Assembly: GCA_029432795.1 (NCBI GenBank)
Contig: JARNMJ010000003.1
Span: 104,028 to 168,027 of the forward strand
DNA length: 64,000 nucleotides
Direction: 5' to 3'
Source: Pontiellaceae bacterium B12219
GTDB taxonomy: Bacteria; Verrucomicrobiota; Kiritimatiellia; Kiritimatiellales; Pontiellaceae
The notes beneath the pieces are model-generated. The model was not told where the DNA came from and searched no databases. It worked only from the letters and a program-made list of their open reading frames with translations. Each line of letters begins with the position of its first letter. The first letter of the stretch is position 1. The translations under genes were made by a program, and so were the position numbers. Below are positions 43,751 through 52,334 of this stretch, in pieces.

Positions 43751-46700
43751 CGCTGAATTTTGGAAAAAGGTCTTCGCCGGTTTTGAAGAAGCGACGCCGC
43801 TGGCCTTCGGGCTGGACGATGTCGGGTTACGTTCCAACCCCTGGAAGATCCCGCCGGGCCATGAGGCCTCCCGGGATCTTATCGTGTCGGCCTGGGTGTT
43901 ATTGCTCTCCCGTTTTTCGGGCGACGACTCTGTGACGGTCGGCTTCCAATCTTTGGAAAACGCGGAGGTTCAACCACTCCGGCTTGCGATTGATGAATCG
44001 CTGTCTGCGGCCGCTTTTCTTGAGTCGCTTTCCGGTCAGATGGCCGAGCAGCTGGCTCATCCCATTGATAGTACTGAGCTGTGTGCGCTGTTGCAGCTGC
44101 CTGAAGATCAGGAACTGTTCAAAAGTACCATTTCCCAAACTTTGGAAATCCGCGGGGAAGGATGTTTTTCAGAACAGACTCTGGCGCGGATCGGCGGCTG
44201 TCTTCAACGTTTGATGGATGCGCTGGTTCTTCCTGACACAGGGACGGTCCGGGAGCTGGAGATCCTTTCCGCCGAAGAGCGAAAGCGGATGCTGAACGAC
44301 TGGAATCCGGATCCGGTGCCGTACACTGAAAAGCCTGCCCATATTCTGTTTGAGCAGCAGGTTGCAGAACGGCCCGATGCAACGGCATTGGTTTTAGAAT
44401 CGGAAAAACTTACGTATGCCGAACTCAACGCACGTGCCAATCAGCTGGCGCATGGCCTGATGGAGAATGGCGTAAAGCCCGGCCAATGTGTGGCGATGCT
44501 GCTGGAGCGCGGGCTCGACCAGATCGTAGCCGCGTTGGCAATTATGAAAGCGGGCGGAACGTATGTGCCGCTGGATCCGTCGCTGCCGAAAGATCGTATT
44601 GAGCAGATGGAGGAGGATGTTCTGCCGCCGCTGGTTTTGACGAATCAACGTCTCGCTGAAATCCGGTCGCAGAACGATACCAATCCAAATATCGATGTTT
44701 CGCTGGAATCGCTGGCCTATGTCATTTTCACCTCGGGATCAACCGGGCGGCCGAAAGGGGTGGAGATGCCGCATCGGGGATTGGTGCGGTTGATTTCGTC
44801 TTCGGACTATATCCCGCTATCGCCTGAAACAGTGATGCTGCAGATGGCGTCGATTGCTTTCGATGTGTCGGTCTATGAAATCTGGGCTCCGCTTTTAAAT
44901 GGCGGGGTCTGTGTGCTTTGTCCGTACAAGGTTCCAACGATGGAACAGCTTAAACAGCAATTGGCGGCGAATCAGGTGAATACGCTGTTGATTACGGCGG
45001 CCTTTTTTAATCTGATCATCAAAGAAGATGTGCACATTTTCGATACGGTAAAATACATGATGGTGGGCGGCGAAGCCCTTTCGGCCTGGCATATTCAACG
45101 GGCGCTGAAAGAACTGCCGGATGTCACGCTGATGAATGGATATGGGCCGACTGAAAACGCGGTCAATTCCACGGTATATATTTTTGATCGAAACACGTTT
45201 GATGTTTCGCGCCCGATTCCGATCGGACCACCGATTGCCAATTCGAGCTGCTATGTGCTCGACCGGTTTCAACGACCGCTGCCTATCGGGGTTCCCGGCG
45301 AACTGTATGTGGGCGGCGACGGCGTGGCACGGGGATATGCGGCTCGTCCGGATTTGACCGAGGAGCGTTTTCTTCCGGACCCGTTCCGTGCTGCTTCGAA
45401 TGCGCGGATGTATCGGACCGGTGATTTGGTGTATTGGAATGCCGAGGGGTTGATTGAGTTTATCGGTCGGGTGGATAACCAGATTAAGTTGCGCGGTTTT
45501 CGCATGGAGCTGGCAGAAATTGAAGCGACGCTCGGCGAATATCCCGAAGTCGATCAGGCCGTTGTGGTGCTTTATGACGACGAAGTCAGAGGAAAGTGGT
45601 TATGCGGCTACTTGAAGGTCGATGCTCCTGAATCGTTCGATACAGAAGCCTTGCTGACGTTTGCTCATTCGAAACTTCCGGACTATATGATTCCGAGTGC
45701 ATTGGTTCCTGTTGCGGAATGGCACTTCACGCCCAATGGTAAAATCGACCGGAAGGCCTTGCCCAGGCCCGAGGTGGAAATCAGTACTGAAGAGGTGGTG
45801 TATGCCTCGGAAACCGAACAGGCTCTCGCGGAAATCTGGAAAGAACTGTTGGGGTTGGAATCGGTGCCCCGCACTGTGAATTTCTTTGAACTGGGCGGCA
45901 ACTCCCTTAAAGCATTAACGCTTTTTCTGAAAATCCATCAGCAGTTCGGGCGGGATTTCACGCTGGCGACTTTGATTGACGCGACCACGATTGAAGCGCT
46001 GGCGTTGGAAATTGATAAGGAACCGGAGGAAACAGAGCTGCAATCGCTGAAGATGATTCGTCAGGGTGACGATTCGCTGCCGCCGATTTTCTGGTTCCAT
46101 GGCGGTGATGGGCATGTGCTGTTGTTTAAGCTCTTTGCCGAGAATCTCCGAACGAATCATACCATTTATGCTTTCCAGTATGCTGGGCTCGACGGTCGTG
46201 CGGGCGAACCGACGGTGGAGGAGATGGCGCAGAGTTATGTTGCCGAATTGCGCAGGGTTTATCCGAAGGGACCGGTGCATTTGGCGGGGTATTGCATTGG
46301 CGGCTATGTGGTAATGGAGGTGGCCCGACTGCTGAAAGGATCGGCGGTTGAGGTGATTGATCCGATTGTTGCCGCGGGCTCGCCGAATGTGCGCGCGAAA
46401 AGTTTCCACCATCGCGAGCCGGAAACGTCAGAAAAAACGATGGCAGCATTCGAAGCGATGTGTGCGCAGATGGAAAGGGCTAAAGTGGTTCCCCATGCGG
46501 AAATCCATCGTACCTATCAATCTCCCGATCTGGGTTGGCTTAAGCAGACAAAGGTGTATGGATTTGCCCGCCGGATGCGAACCTGGAAACGTTTAATGAA
46601 AATGTCGGATGCTGCGAAAGGCGGGCAGTCGATTGATCCGGCGTCACGCGGGTGGTATTGCGGCAATATTACGGCGATGGCCGGGGAACGGCACAGGAGC

Positions 46701-46919
46701 CGTGGATACGATGGCGACATGCTCTATTTTCGCAGTGGGGTCTGCCATGGTTCGGCGATGGGATTTCGCGGTTGGTGGTCCAGTTTGTTCATGGGATTTG
46801 AAGAACTTTGCCACGGTAAATTTGAAGGCATTGTGGTGGGCGGGTTGCACGAAGAAATTCTCAAACGTCCGGAAGTGGCTGAACTGATTAAAGACAGGTT
46901 CGAACAGCATGGAAATTAA
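43743..46919 (+). CDS. NRPS-like protein with truncated C domain, A-PCP-TE (2), Cys-nucleophile thioesterase
   Basis: A 1,058-residue protein. Residues 1-190 look like the C-terminal half of a condensation domain, ending in the typical linker LSAEERKRMLNDWN; the half with the HHxxxDG motif is missing, so it is presumably non-catalytic. Adenylation domain about 200-690 (FTSGSTGRPKG, YGPTENA, YRTGDLVY, NGKIDRKAL), carrier about 700-770 (LGGNS, Ser 721), thioesterase about 790-1055 with AGYCIGG (Cys851) and GGLHEEIL. The pocket reads about D-V-Y-I-M-G-G-V-N-K, which I cannot assign. A one-mismatch palindrome at 44133 and a perfect one at 43944 lie in the N-terminal region. Overlaps the next gene by 11 bp. 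Confidence 0.86.
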   Translation: MADAEFWKKVFAGFEEATPLAFGLDDVGLRSNPWKIPPGHEASRDLIVSAWVLLLSRFSGDDSVTVGFQSLENAEVQPLRLAIDESLSAAAFLESLSGQMAEQLAHPIDSTELCALLQLPEDQELFKSTISQTLEIRGEGCFSEQTLARIGGCLQRLMDALVLPDTGTVRELEILSAEERKRMLNDWNPDPVPYTEKPAHILFEQQVAERPDATALVLESEKLTYAELNARANQLAHGLMENGVKPGQCVAMLLERGLDQIVAALAIMKAGGTYVPLDPSLPKDRIEQMEEDVLPPLVLTNQRLAEIRSQNDTNPNIDVSLESLAYVIFTSGSTGRPKGVEMPHRGLVRLISSSDYIPLSPETVMLQMASIAFDVSVYEIWAPLLNGGVCVLCPYKVPTMEQLKQQLAANQVNTLLITAAFFNLIIKEDVHIFDTVKYMMVGGEALSAWHIQRALKELPDVTLMNGYGPTENAVNSTVYIFDRNTFDVSRPIPIGPPIANSSCYVLDRFQRPLPIGVPGELYVGGDGVARGYAARPDLTEERFLPDPFRAASNARMYRTGDLVYWNAEGLIEFIGRVDNQIKLRGFRMELAEIEATLGEYPEVDQAVVVLYDDEVRGKWLCGYLKVDAPESFDTEALLTFAHSKLPDYMIPSALVPVAEWHFTPNGKIDRKALPRPEVEISTEEVVYASETEQALAEIWKELLGLESVPRTVNFFELGGNSLKALTLFLKIHQQFGRDFTLATLIDATTIEALALEIDKEPEETELQSLKMIRQGDDSLPPIFWFHGGDGHVLLFKLFAENLRTNHTIYAFQYAGLDGRAGEPTVEEMAQSYVAELRRVYPKGPVHLAGYCIGGYVVMEVARLLKGSAVEVIDPIVAAGSPNVRAKSFHHREPETSEKTMAAFEAMCAQMERAKVVPHAEIHRTYQSPDLGWLKQTKVYGFARRMRTWKRLMKMSDAAKGGQSIDPASRGWYCGNITAMAGERHRSRGYDGDMLYFRSGVCHGSAMGFRGWWSSLFMGFEELCHGKFEGIVVGGLHEEILKRPEVAELIKDRFEQHGN
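43944..43958. repeat. TTCCAA-N3-TTGGAA, perfect, spacer TCT
   Basis: In the truncated C domain of NRPS-like gene 2, read as FQSLE. Confidence 0.85.
44133..44147. repeat. Palindrome copy with one mismatch
   Basis: TCCCAA-ACT-TTGGAA in NRPS-like gene 2, read as SQTLE. Confidence 0.65.
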
Positions 46920-49569
46920 TACGGTTACGGGTTGGATTGCCCGGGGCACAGCCGGCAGTCCCGATAAACAGGCGCTGGTTTTCGGCGAGGAGGCGCTGAC
47001 CTATTCTGAATTGGATACGCTCAGCAATCGCATCGCGAATTATCTGATTTCGGAAGGGGTTGGAAAGGGCGATGCGGTCGGAATCTGTCTGAACCGTTCG
47101 GTGGAAATGGTGGCTGCGCTTTTGGGGATTCTGAAAGCGGGGGCGGCGTATGTTCCGCTTGATCCGGCCTACCCGGCGGAACGGTTGGCCATGATGGCCG
47201 ACGATGCGCAGCTCAAAGCCATTGTTGTGCATGCCGCCAATGAAGAGCGGCTGGGCGACATTCGCACCAAGGTGCTGATTTGGGAAACCAGCAGCGATGC
47301 CATCGCTGCTGCAGCGAATGCGGTTCCAAAGATTGGAATTGATGCTACAGCTGTGGCGTACATTATTTTTACTTCCGGATCGACGGGACGGCCCAAAGGC
47401 ATTGAAATGCCGCATCGGGCATTGGCGAATCTGATTGATTGGCAGTTGGAACGGAAGACCTTCCGGACGGGGGCGAAGGTGCTGCAGTATTCGAGCATCA
47501 GTTTCGACGTCTCCTTTCAGGAGATTGCCACCACGCTGGCTTCGGGCGGAACGCTCTATCTGATTTCGGACGACGATCGCCGGGATCCGCGTAAGCTGTT
47601 GGATCTTTTGATTGCGCAGGGAATTGAACGGCTTTTCCTCCCGTATGTGGCGATGCGGAGCATGATTCAAACCGCGCTGACGCAAAACCGCGTTCCGCAG
47701 CAGCTGAAGGAAATTATTACGGCCGGCGAACAGCTGCGGGTGGATGAGGTGGTTCGCCGCTATTTTTCCACGGTCGAAGACGCGACTTTGGATAATCAAT
47801 ATGGACCGTCGGAAACGCATGTGATTACGGCTCAGTTGCTGGAAGGGAATCCTGAGCAATGGCCGGATCTTCCAAGCATTGGAACACCGCTTAAAAACTG
47901 TTCTGCGTATATTTTCGATGAGGCCATGCAGGCGGTTCCGGCAGGGGAAGAAGGCGAACTCTATCTGGCCGGGCGAAATCTGGCGCATGGATATGTCGGA
48001 CGCGCCGATTTAACCAAAGAAGCCTTTATTGAAGTTGCCGGGCATTCCATCCTTTATCGTACCGGGGACCTTGCCGCCTTTAATCCCGATGGATCGATTG
48101 AATTCCGCGGGCGGCGCGATCATCAGATCAAGGTGCTGGGTCATCGGATTGAGCCGGGGGAAATTAATAATGCGGCATCGCAGCTTCCCGGCATTGGACA
48201 TTGCTTAACCCATGCATTCAAGAGCGGGGACGGACTGACCCGTCTGGCAACGTATTACACGCTTGAAGAGGGCGCATCGGTTTCGTATCGCGAGTTGCGG
48301 GCTCATCTGGATTCAAAGTTGCCGGATTATATGGTCCCCGCTTTTCTGATTCAGCTGGATACCATTTCGTATACGCCGAGCGGCAAGGTGGATTTGAAGG
48401 CTTTGCCGGAACCGTCGATTTCAACCAGTCAGTATGCCGGCGAAGAAATCCGCTATGAAACGGAGATGGAAGAAATTCTTTCCAGGGTTTGGAAGGAGCT
48501 GCTGGGATTTGACGGGATTCCGCGAACGGCCGACTTTTTTGAATTGGGCGGTGATTCGCTGCGAGCTGTAACGCTGTTTCTTAATATTCAGCAAGAGTTC
48601 GGGTGCGATCTTCCGCTCTCGACGCTCATGCATGCGCCGACGATTGAGTTGCTTGCAAAGCATATTGATGCCGGAGGCGTTGAAGATTTTCCCGATTGCC
48701 GGTCGCTGAAACTGCTGAAAAAAGGTGCGCCCGGAATTCCGCCGCTTTTTCTGGTGCATGGCGGTGCCGGAAATATTCTGTGTTTTTCGAAACTGACCCG
48801 ACAGCTGGCTTCGGATCAACCGGTCTATGCCTTCCAGTGGTCGGGCTGGGATGGCGGTCGGGGAGAAACCGGTATTGAGGAAATGGCGCAGGTGTATTGT
48901 GACGAACTGCTGAAACATTTTCCGGATACGCCGGTGCGAATCGGCGGGTATTGCATCGGCGGCTATATTGCCATTGAGCTGGCCCGATTGTTGAAAAAGG
49001 CGGGCGTGAAAGTGCTTGATCCGCTGGTCATTTTCGACTCTCCGAACCTGCGGTCGAAAACCTATCATGCTCAGAATCCAGTCTCGGAACCTTCTGCATA
49101 CAAACGAGTGTGTGAGCAGCTGGCAGAACGCAAAATCTGTGCAGACACGGTTGCCGAAAATTCAATGCCGGCTCCTCTGCCATGGTTGAAGCGTACGGGA
49201 CCGTATGCGCTGGCACGGGTTTGGCGAACCCATCGGCGGTTGGCGAAATACGATGCCGATGCGCTTCGGGGTGAAACGATTCCCGTGGATGCGCGCAACT
49301 GGTATTGTGCTCAAACGCAACAGGCTGCTGTGAAGAAGCATAAGTCGAAGGGCACAGACATGCCCGTTCTCTATTTCCGGTCGGAATGTCAGGGGTGGGA
49401 AATGCTGCTCTCGGGCTGGTGGGAGAGTCTTTATATGGGATTCGATGAAGTCTGTCATGGAGCCTTCTGTCCGCACATTATCGGAGGCGGACACGGCGAA
49501 ATTCTGGACCATCCGGAAGTGGTCGCTTTAATGATGGCCGCTTTCCAACCATTGGAAGTCTCGCCTTGA
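46909..49569 (+). CDS. NRPS-like single-module protein A-PCP-TE (3), Cys-nucleophile thioesterase
   Basis: An 886-residue protein with the same architecture as the first copy: adenylation about 10-510 (FTSGSTGRPKG, YGPSETH, YRTGDLAA, SGKVDLKAL), carrier about 525-600 (LGGDS, Ser 550), thioesterase about 615-880 with GGYCIGG (Cys682), LVIFDSPN keeping the canonical Asp, and GGGHGEIL. The pocket reads about D-V-Q-F-I-A-Q-V-I-K; DVQ.IA and the YGPSETH core are proline-like, but three positions differ from known proline codes. Three perfect palindromes lie inside (47324, 47870, 49543). The C-terminal FQPLEVSP is itself encoded by a palindrome. Confidence 0.87.
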   Translation: MEINTVTGWIARGTAGSPDKQALVFGEEALTYSELDTLSNRIANYLISEGVGKGDAVGICLNRSVEMVAALLGILKAGAAYVPLDPAYPAERLAMMADDAQLKAIVVHAANEERLGDIRTKVLIWETSSDAIAAAANAVPKIGIDATAVAYIIFTSGSTGRPKGIEMPHRALANLIDWQLERKTFRTGAKVLQYSSISFDVSFQEIATTLASGGTLYLISDDDRRDPRKLLDLLIAQGIERLFLPYVAMRSMIQTALTQNRVPQQLKEIITAGEQLRVDEVVRRYFSTVEDATLDNQYGPSETHVITAQLLEGNPEQWPDLPSIGTPLKNCSAYIFDEAMQAVPAGEEGELYLAGRNLAHGYVGRADLTKEAFIEVAGHSILYRTGDLAAFNPDGSIEFRGRRDHQIKVLGHRIEPGEINNAASQLPGIGHCLTHAFKSGDGLTRLATYYTLEEGASVSYRELRAHLDSKLPDYMVPAFLIQLDTISYTPSGKVDLKALPEPSISTSQYAGEEIRYETEMEEILSRVWKELLGFDGIPRTADFFELGGDSLRAVTLFLNIQQEFGCDLPLSTLMHAPTIELLAKHIDAGGVEDFPDCRSLKLLKKGAPGIPPLFLVHGGAGNILCFSKLTRQLASDQPVYAFQWSGWDGGRGETGIEEMAQVYCDELLKHFPDTPVRIGGYCIGGYIAIELARLLKKAGVKVLDPLVIFDSPNLRSKTYHAQNPVSEPSAYKRVCEQLAERKICADTVAENSMPAPLPWLKRTGPYALARVWRTHRRLAKYDADALRGETIPVDARNWYCAQTQQAAVKKHKSKGTDMPVLYFRSECQGWEMLLSGWWESLYMGFDEVCHGAFCPHIIGGGHGEILDHPEVVALMMAAFQPLEVSP
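47324..47338. repeat. TTCCAA-N3-TTGGAA, perfect, spacer AGA
   Basis: In NRPS-like gene 3 before the A3 motif, shifted phase, read as VPKIGI. Confidence 0.85.
47870..47884. repeat. TTCCAA-N3-TTGGAA, perfect, spacer GCA
   Basis: In NRPS-like gene 3, read as LPSIGT, coinciding with the conserved IG.P motif of adenylation domains. Confidence 0.85.
49543..49557. repeat. TTCCAA-N3-TTGGAA, perfect, spacer CCA
   Basis: Near the last codons of NRPS-like gene 3 (FQPLE), nine bases before the TTG start of the VanZ-like gene. Confidence 0.85.
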
Positions 49570-50591
49570 AGATCCTGTGGTTTCGTCTGGCGCTGGTCTT
49601 CTATTTCCTGATGATCGGCTATTTTGGTTTTCGTCCCTTTAAGCCTATTACCGGGCTAACCTATCCAAAGGTGGAGGCATCGATTACTGGCGAATTTCAG
49701 ATGGGAGTTGCACTGGAAGACCGGAAGGGCGGGGATCGCATTCGTGAGGCGTTGGGCAGGACCGGTACAATGTCGCTGGAGGCGTTGCTTAAAACAGACT
49801 CTCTCGGGCAGGGAGGGCCGGCACGGATCATTTCGCTGGCCTCTCATACCATGAGTCGCAATTTTACGTTGGGGCAGGATGGTAACGGGCTGGCTTTCCG
49901 ATTGAGGACATCGGAAACGGATGGCAACGGAATGTATCCGAGTCTGCTGGTTCCGCAGGTTTTTACGACCAACCGGTTTATTCATGTGGTGGTTGTGTAT
50001 GATGGTGAGCAGGTGTGCTTGTATGTGGATGGGAAGCTGCATCCCGTTTCGGAGGCGGTGACGGGTGATTTTTCGACCTGGGGGGCAACCCATCTCTTAA
50101 CGATGGGGGATGAGGCGATGGGGGTGCGGCCCTGGGCCGGAACTGTTAAACATTTTTCAATCTACGACCGTCCGTTGCAATTAACAGAGATTGAACAGTT
50201 GAATAACGGGGATGCTGTGCCCGGTGCTGTATATACCTTTCCCGGAGAGGGAACCATGCGTCCGTTGAAATACCGAAATCTGGCTGTGCCGGGATTTGAA
50301 CGCTTTTCTCCGCGCGACTGTTTTGCCAATATTATTGGGTTTGTTCCGTTGGCTCCTTTACTTTGGCTGGCATTCCGGAAACGGAAGTTGATGTTCATCA
50401 GGGCACTGATGGTCGGATTTCTGATCAGTTGCACGATTGAGGTGTCGCAGCGGGGAATTCATGGGCGTGTTCCCAGCCTGAGTGATTTGGCGTACAACAT
50501 GCTTGGAACCCTGATCGGTTGCGGATTACTATGGTTGGGATTTAGACATTACGAAAGCAGGAATCAGGTTCGCTCAGCAAAAGGGAAGTAG
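49566..50591 (+). CDS. VanZ-like membrane protein with an inserted LamG/concanavalin-like domain
   Basis: A 341-residue protein starting with TTG, overlapping the previous stop. It has a first membrane segment (about 5-22) followed by GFRPF, a beta-sandwich of about 170 residues of LamG type (FIHVVVVYDGEQVCLYVDGKL, WAGTVKHFSIYDRPL), then the VanZ core: RDCFANIIGFVPLAPLLWL, two further membrane segments and SCTIEVSQRGIHGRVPSLSDLAYNMLGTLIG. VanZ-like proteins sit in many surface-polysaccharide loci with unknown roles. The sandwich would lie outside and could bind glycan (inference). Confidence 0.78.
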   Translation: MKILWFRLALVFYFLMIGYFGFRPFKPITGLTYPKVEASITGEFQMGVALEDRKGGDRIREALGRTGTMSLEALLKTDSLGQGGPARIISLASHTMSRNFTLGQDGNGLAFRLRTSETDGNGMYPSLLVPQVFTTNRFIHVVVVYDGEQVCLYVDGKLHPVSEAVTGDFSTWGATHLLTMGDEAMGVRPWAGTVKHFSIYDRPLQLTEIEQLNNGDAVPGAVYTFPGEGTMRPLKYRNLAVPGFERFSPRDCFANIIGFVPLAPLLWLAFRKRKLMFIRALMVGFLISCTIEVSQRGIHGRVPSLSDLAYNMLGTLIGCGLLWLGFRHYESRNQVRSAKGK

Positions 50592-50601
50592 AGGAGAATA
50601 G

Positions 50602-51381
50602 ATGAAAGCGGTGATTTTAGCAGGCGGGTTCGGTACACGAATCAGCGAAGAAAGTACGGTTCGACCGAAGCCGATGGTGGAGATTGGACCTGAACCGATT
50701 CTCTGGCATATCATGAAAATCTATGCGGCGCACGGCATCACGGATTTTGTGGTGGCCTGCGGCTATAAGGGGTTCATGATTAAGGAATACTTTTCCAAAC
50801 TCTATCTGAATGAATCGGATGTCACCTTTGATCTGAAAAATGATTCCATTGAAATTCACCATTCCCGTATTCCTGCGTGGCGGGTGACCTGTGTGGATAC
50901 CGGTGTGGAAAGTATGACCGGCGGGCGTCTGCGCCGGGTTCGTGAATATCTGGATGATGAAACCTTCTGCATGACCTACGGGGACGGCGTGTCGGATATC
51001 GATATTACGGCGGAACTGGAATTCCACAAAAACAATGGGCTGCTGGCGACGATGGGGTCGGTTAAGCCGCCGGGGCGGTTCGGCGCCTTTTCGCTGCATC
51101 CCGGAGAAAGCAGAGTGAATGAATTCTGCGAAAAGCCGGATGGTGATGGTGCCTGGATTAACGGCGGTTTTTTTGTGCTGGAACCGGGGGTGCTGGATTA
51201 TATTGATACGGATAAGACATCGTGGGAACTTGATCCGCTGCAACGGCTGGCCGAGGCTGGACAGCTGGCCGCATTCCGTCATAAAGGTTTTTGGCAACCG
51301 ATGGATACGCTGCGCGATAAACACGTGCTGGAAGAGTTGTGGGAATCCGGAGAAGCTCCGTGGAAAGTTTGGAACGATTAA
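50602..51381 (+). CDS. rfbF: Glucose-1-phosphate cytidylyltransferase
   Basis: A 259-residue nucleotidyltransferase making CDP-glucose from CTP and glucose 1-phosphate. [29 protein letters not shown] is the signature loop and metal site; [26 protein letters not shown], and [18 protein letters not shown] are RfbF-specific. It commits glucose to CDP-linked 3,6-dideoxy or branched sugars. The partner 4,6-dehydratase is not obvious here; the SDR at 54859 could serve. AGAGGAG precedes the ATG. Confidence 0.93.
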   Translation: MKAVILAGGFGTRISEESTVRPKPMVEIGPEPILWHIMKIYAAHGITDFVVACGYKGFMIKEYFSKLYLNESDVTFDLKNDSIEIHHSRIPAWRVTCVDTGVESMTGGRLRRVREYLDDETFCMTYGDGVSDIDITAELEFHKNNGLLATMGSVKPPGRFGAFSLHPGESRVNEFCEKPDGDGAWINGGFFVLEPGVLDYIDTDKTSWELDPLQRLAEAGQLAAFRHKGFWQPMDTLRDKHVLEELWESGEAPWKVWND

Positions 51382-51395
51382 GGGAGAAATAGGAA

Positions 51396-52328
51396 ATGGC
51401 TGTTAAACTGCAGGAACCCGAATTTGTTTTTATGAACGGCAAGCTCACTCAGTGGGCGGATGCCACGCTTCACATTGGGACCGAAGCCGTCACACGAAGC
51501 CTGAATGTGTTCGAAGGGCTTAAAGGCTATTGGCACGGCGAAGAACGCTTCGGCATTGTTTTCATGCGCCGTCATTATGAGCGTCTGCTCCGCTCGGCTA
51601 AGCTGCTGCATCTGCCGTGTCCGTGGACCTTTGAACAATATGAAAATGCCGTGCATGAGTTGCTCGGAGCCCTGCTCACCAAAGAACAGGACATGTGGGT
51701 GCGGGTGACACTCTTCGGCGTGGAAGGCCATTGGGGCGAAGAGACGGTTTCGGATCTGGTGATCACGGCCTACAATCAGAAGAAAGTACAACCCTCTCCG
51801 ATTCGCATCGGTATCAGCACCTGGCGGCGCAGTGGCGACAATATGCTGCCGTATCGTATTAAAACCGGAGCCAATTATGAAGTAGGGCGCCTGGCCCGTA
51901 TCGAGGGTTCGGGCCGCGGTTATTCTGATATGATTTTGCTGAATGCCGACGGGCGCGTTTCTGAAGCCACCGCATCGTGTGTGGTGATGGTCCGCGATGG
52001 CGTGATTTATACGCCGCCGCATACTGAAGGATCGCTGGAGAGTGTGACGCTTGATTTTGTCGGCGAGATTTCCAAGTCGCTCGGGTATGAATTTGTGGTC
52101 CGCCCGATTGACCGGACGGAACTTTTAATTGCCGATGAACTGGCGTTGGTCGGTTCGTTGGCGGAGCTGGTGCCGGTGGAGGAAATTGACGGGTTTAAAA
52201 TCAACCCCAACGGCGAAATTCTTTCCAGGGTTCGGAATAAGTTCTTTGAAACGGTACGCGGTGAAGATACGGAACTGGATGCGGAGTTTTCGTTTGTGCC
52301 GAAAGAAAAAATGCGCAACATCAATTGA
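51396..52328 (+). CDS. Class IV PLP aminotransferase (branched-chain/D-amino acid type)
   Basis: A 310-residue PLP enzyme. FVFMNGKLTQWADATLHIGTEAVTRSLNVFEGLKGY, RRHYERLLRSAKLL, IKTGANYEVGRLARIEGSGRGYSDMILLNADGRVSEATASCVVMV (PLP Lys in IKTGANY, cofactor Glu in RVSEATAS) match fold-type IV transaminases. Position inside a glycan locus with three amino-acid-activating proteins suggests supply of a particular amino acid, or transamination of a keto substrate, instead of general leucine metabolism. GGGAGAAATAGGA precedes the ATG. Confidence 0.85.
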   Translation: MAVKLQEPEFVFMNGKLTQWADATLHIGTEAVTRSLNVFEGLKGYWHGEERFGIVFMRRHYERLLRSAKLLHLPCPWTFEQYENAVHELLGALLTKEQDMWVRVTLFGVEGHWGEETVSDLVITAYNQKKVQPSPIRIGISTWRRSGDNMLPYRIKTGANYEVGRLARIEGSGRGYSDMILLNADGRVSEATASCVVMVRDGVIYTPPHTEGSLESVTLDFVGEISKSLGYEFVVRPIDRTELLIADELALVGSLAELVPVEEIDGFKINPNGEILSRVRNKFFETVRGEDTELDAEFSFVPKEKMRNIN

Positions 52329-52334
52329 TTTCCG

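Noticed and set aside
44931..44945. TTCCAACGATGGAA as a palindrome copy
   Set aside because: Spacing between halves is wrong, so it is a 14-mer with different symmetry.
41090..49569. Conventional peptide-producing NRPS assembly line
   Set aside because: Each protein has its own thioesterase and there is no complete condensation domain, so stepwise peptide elongation is not supported.
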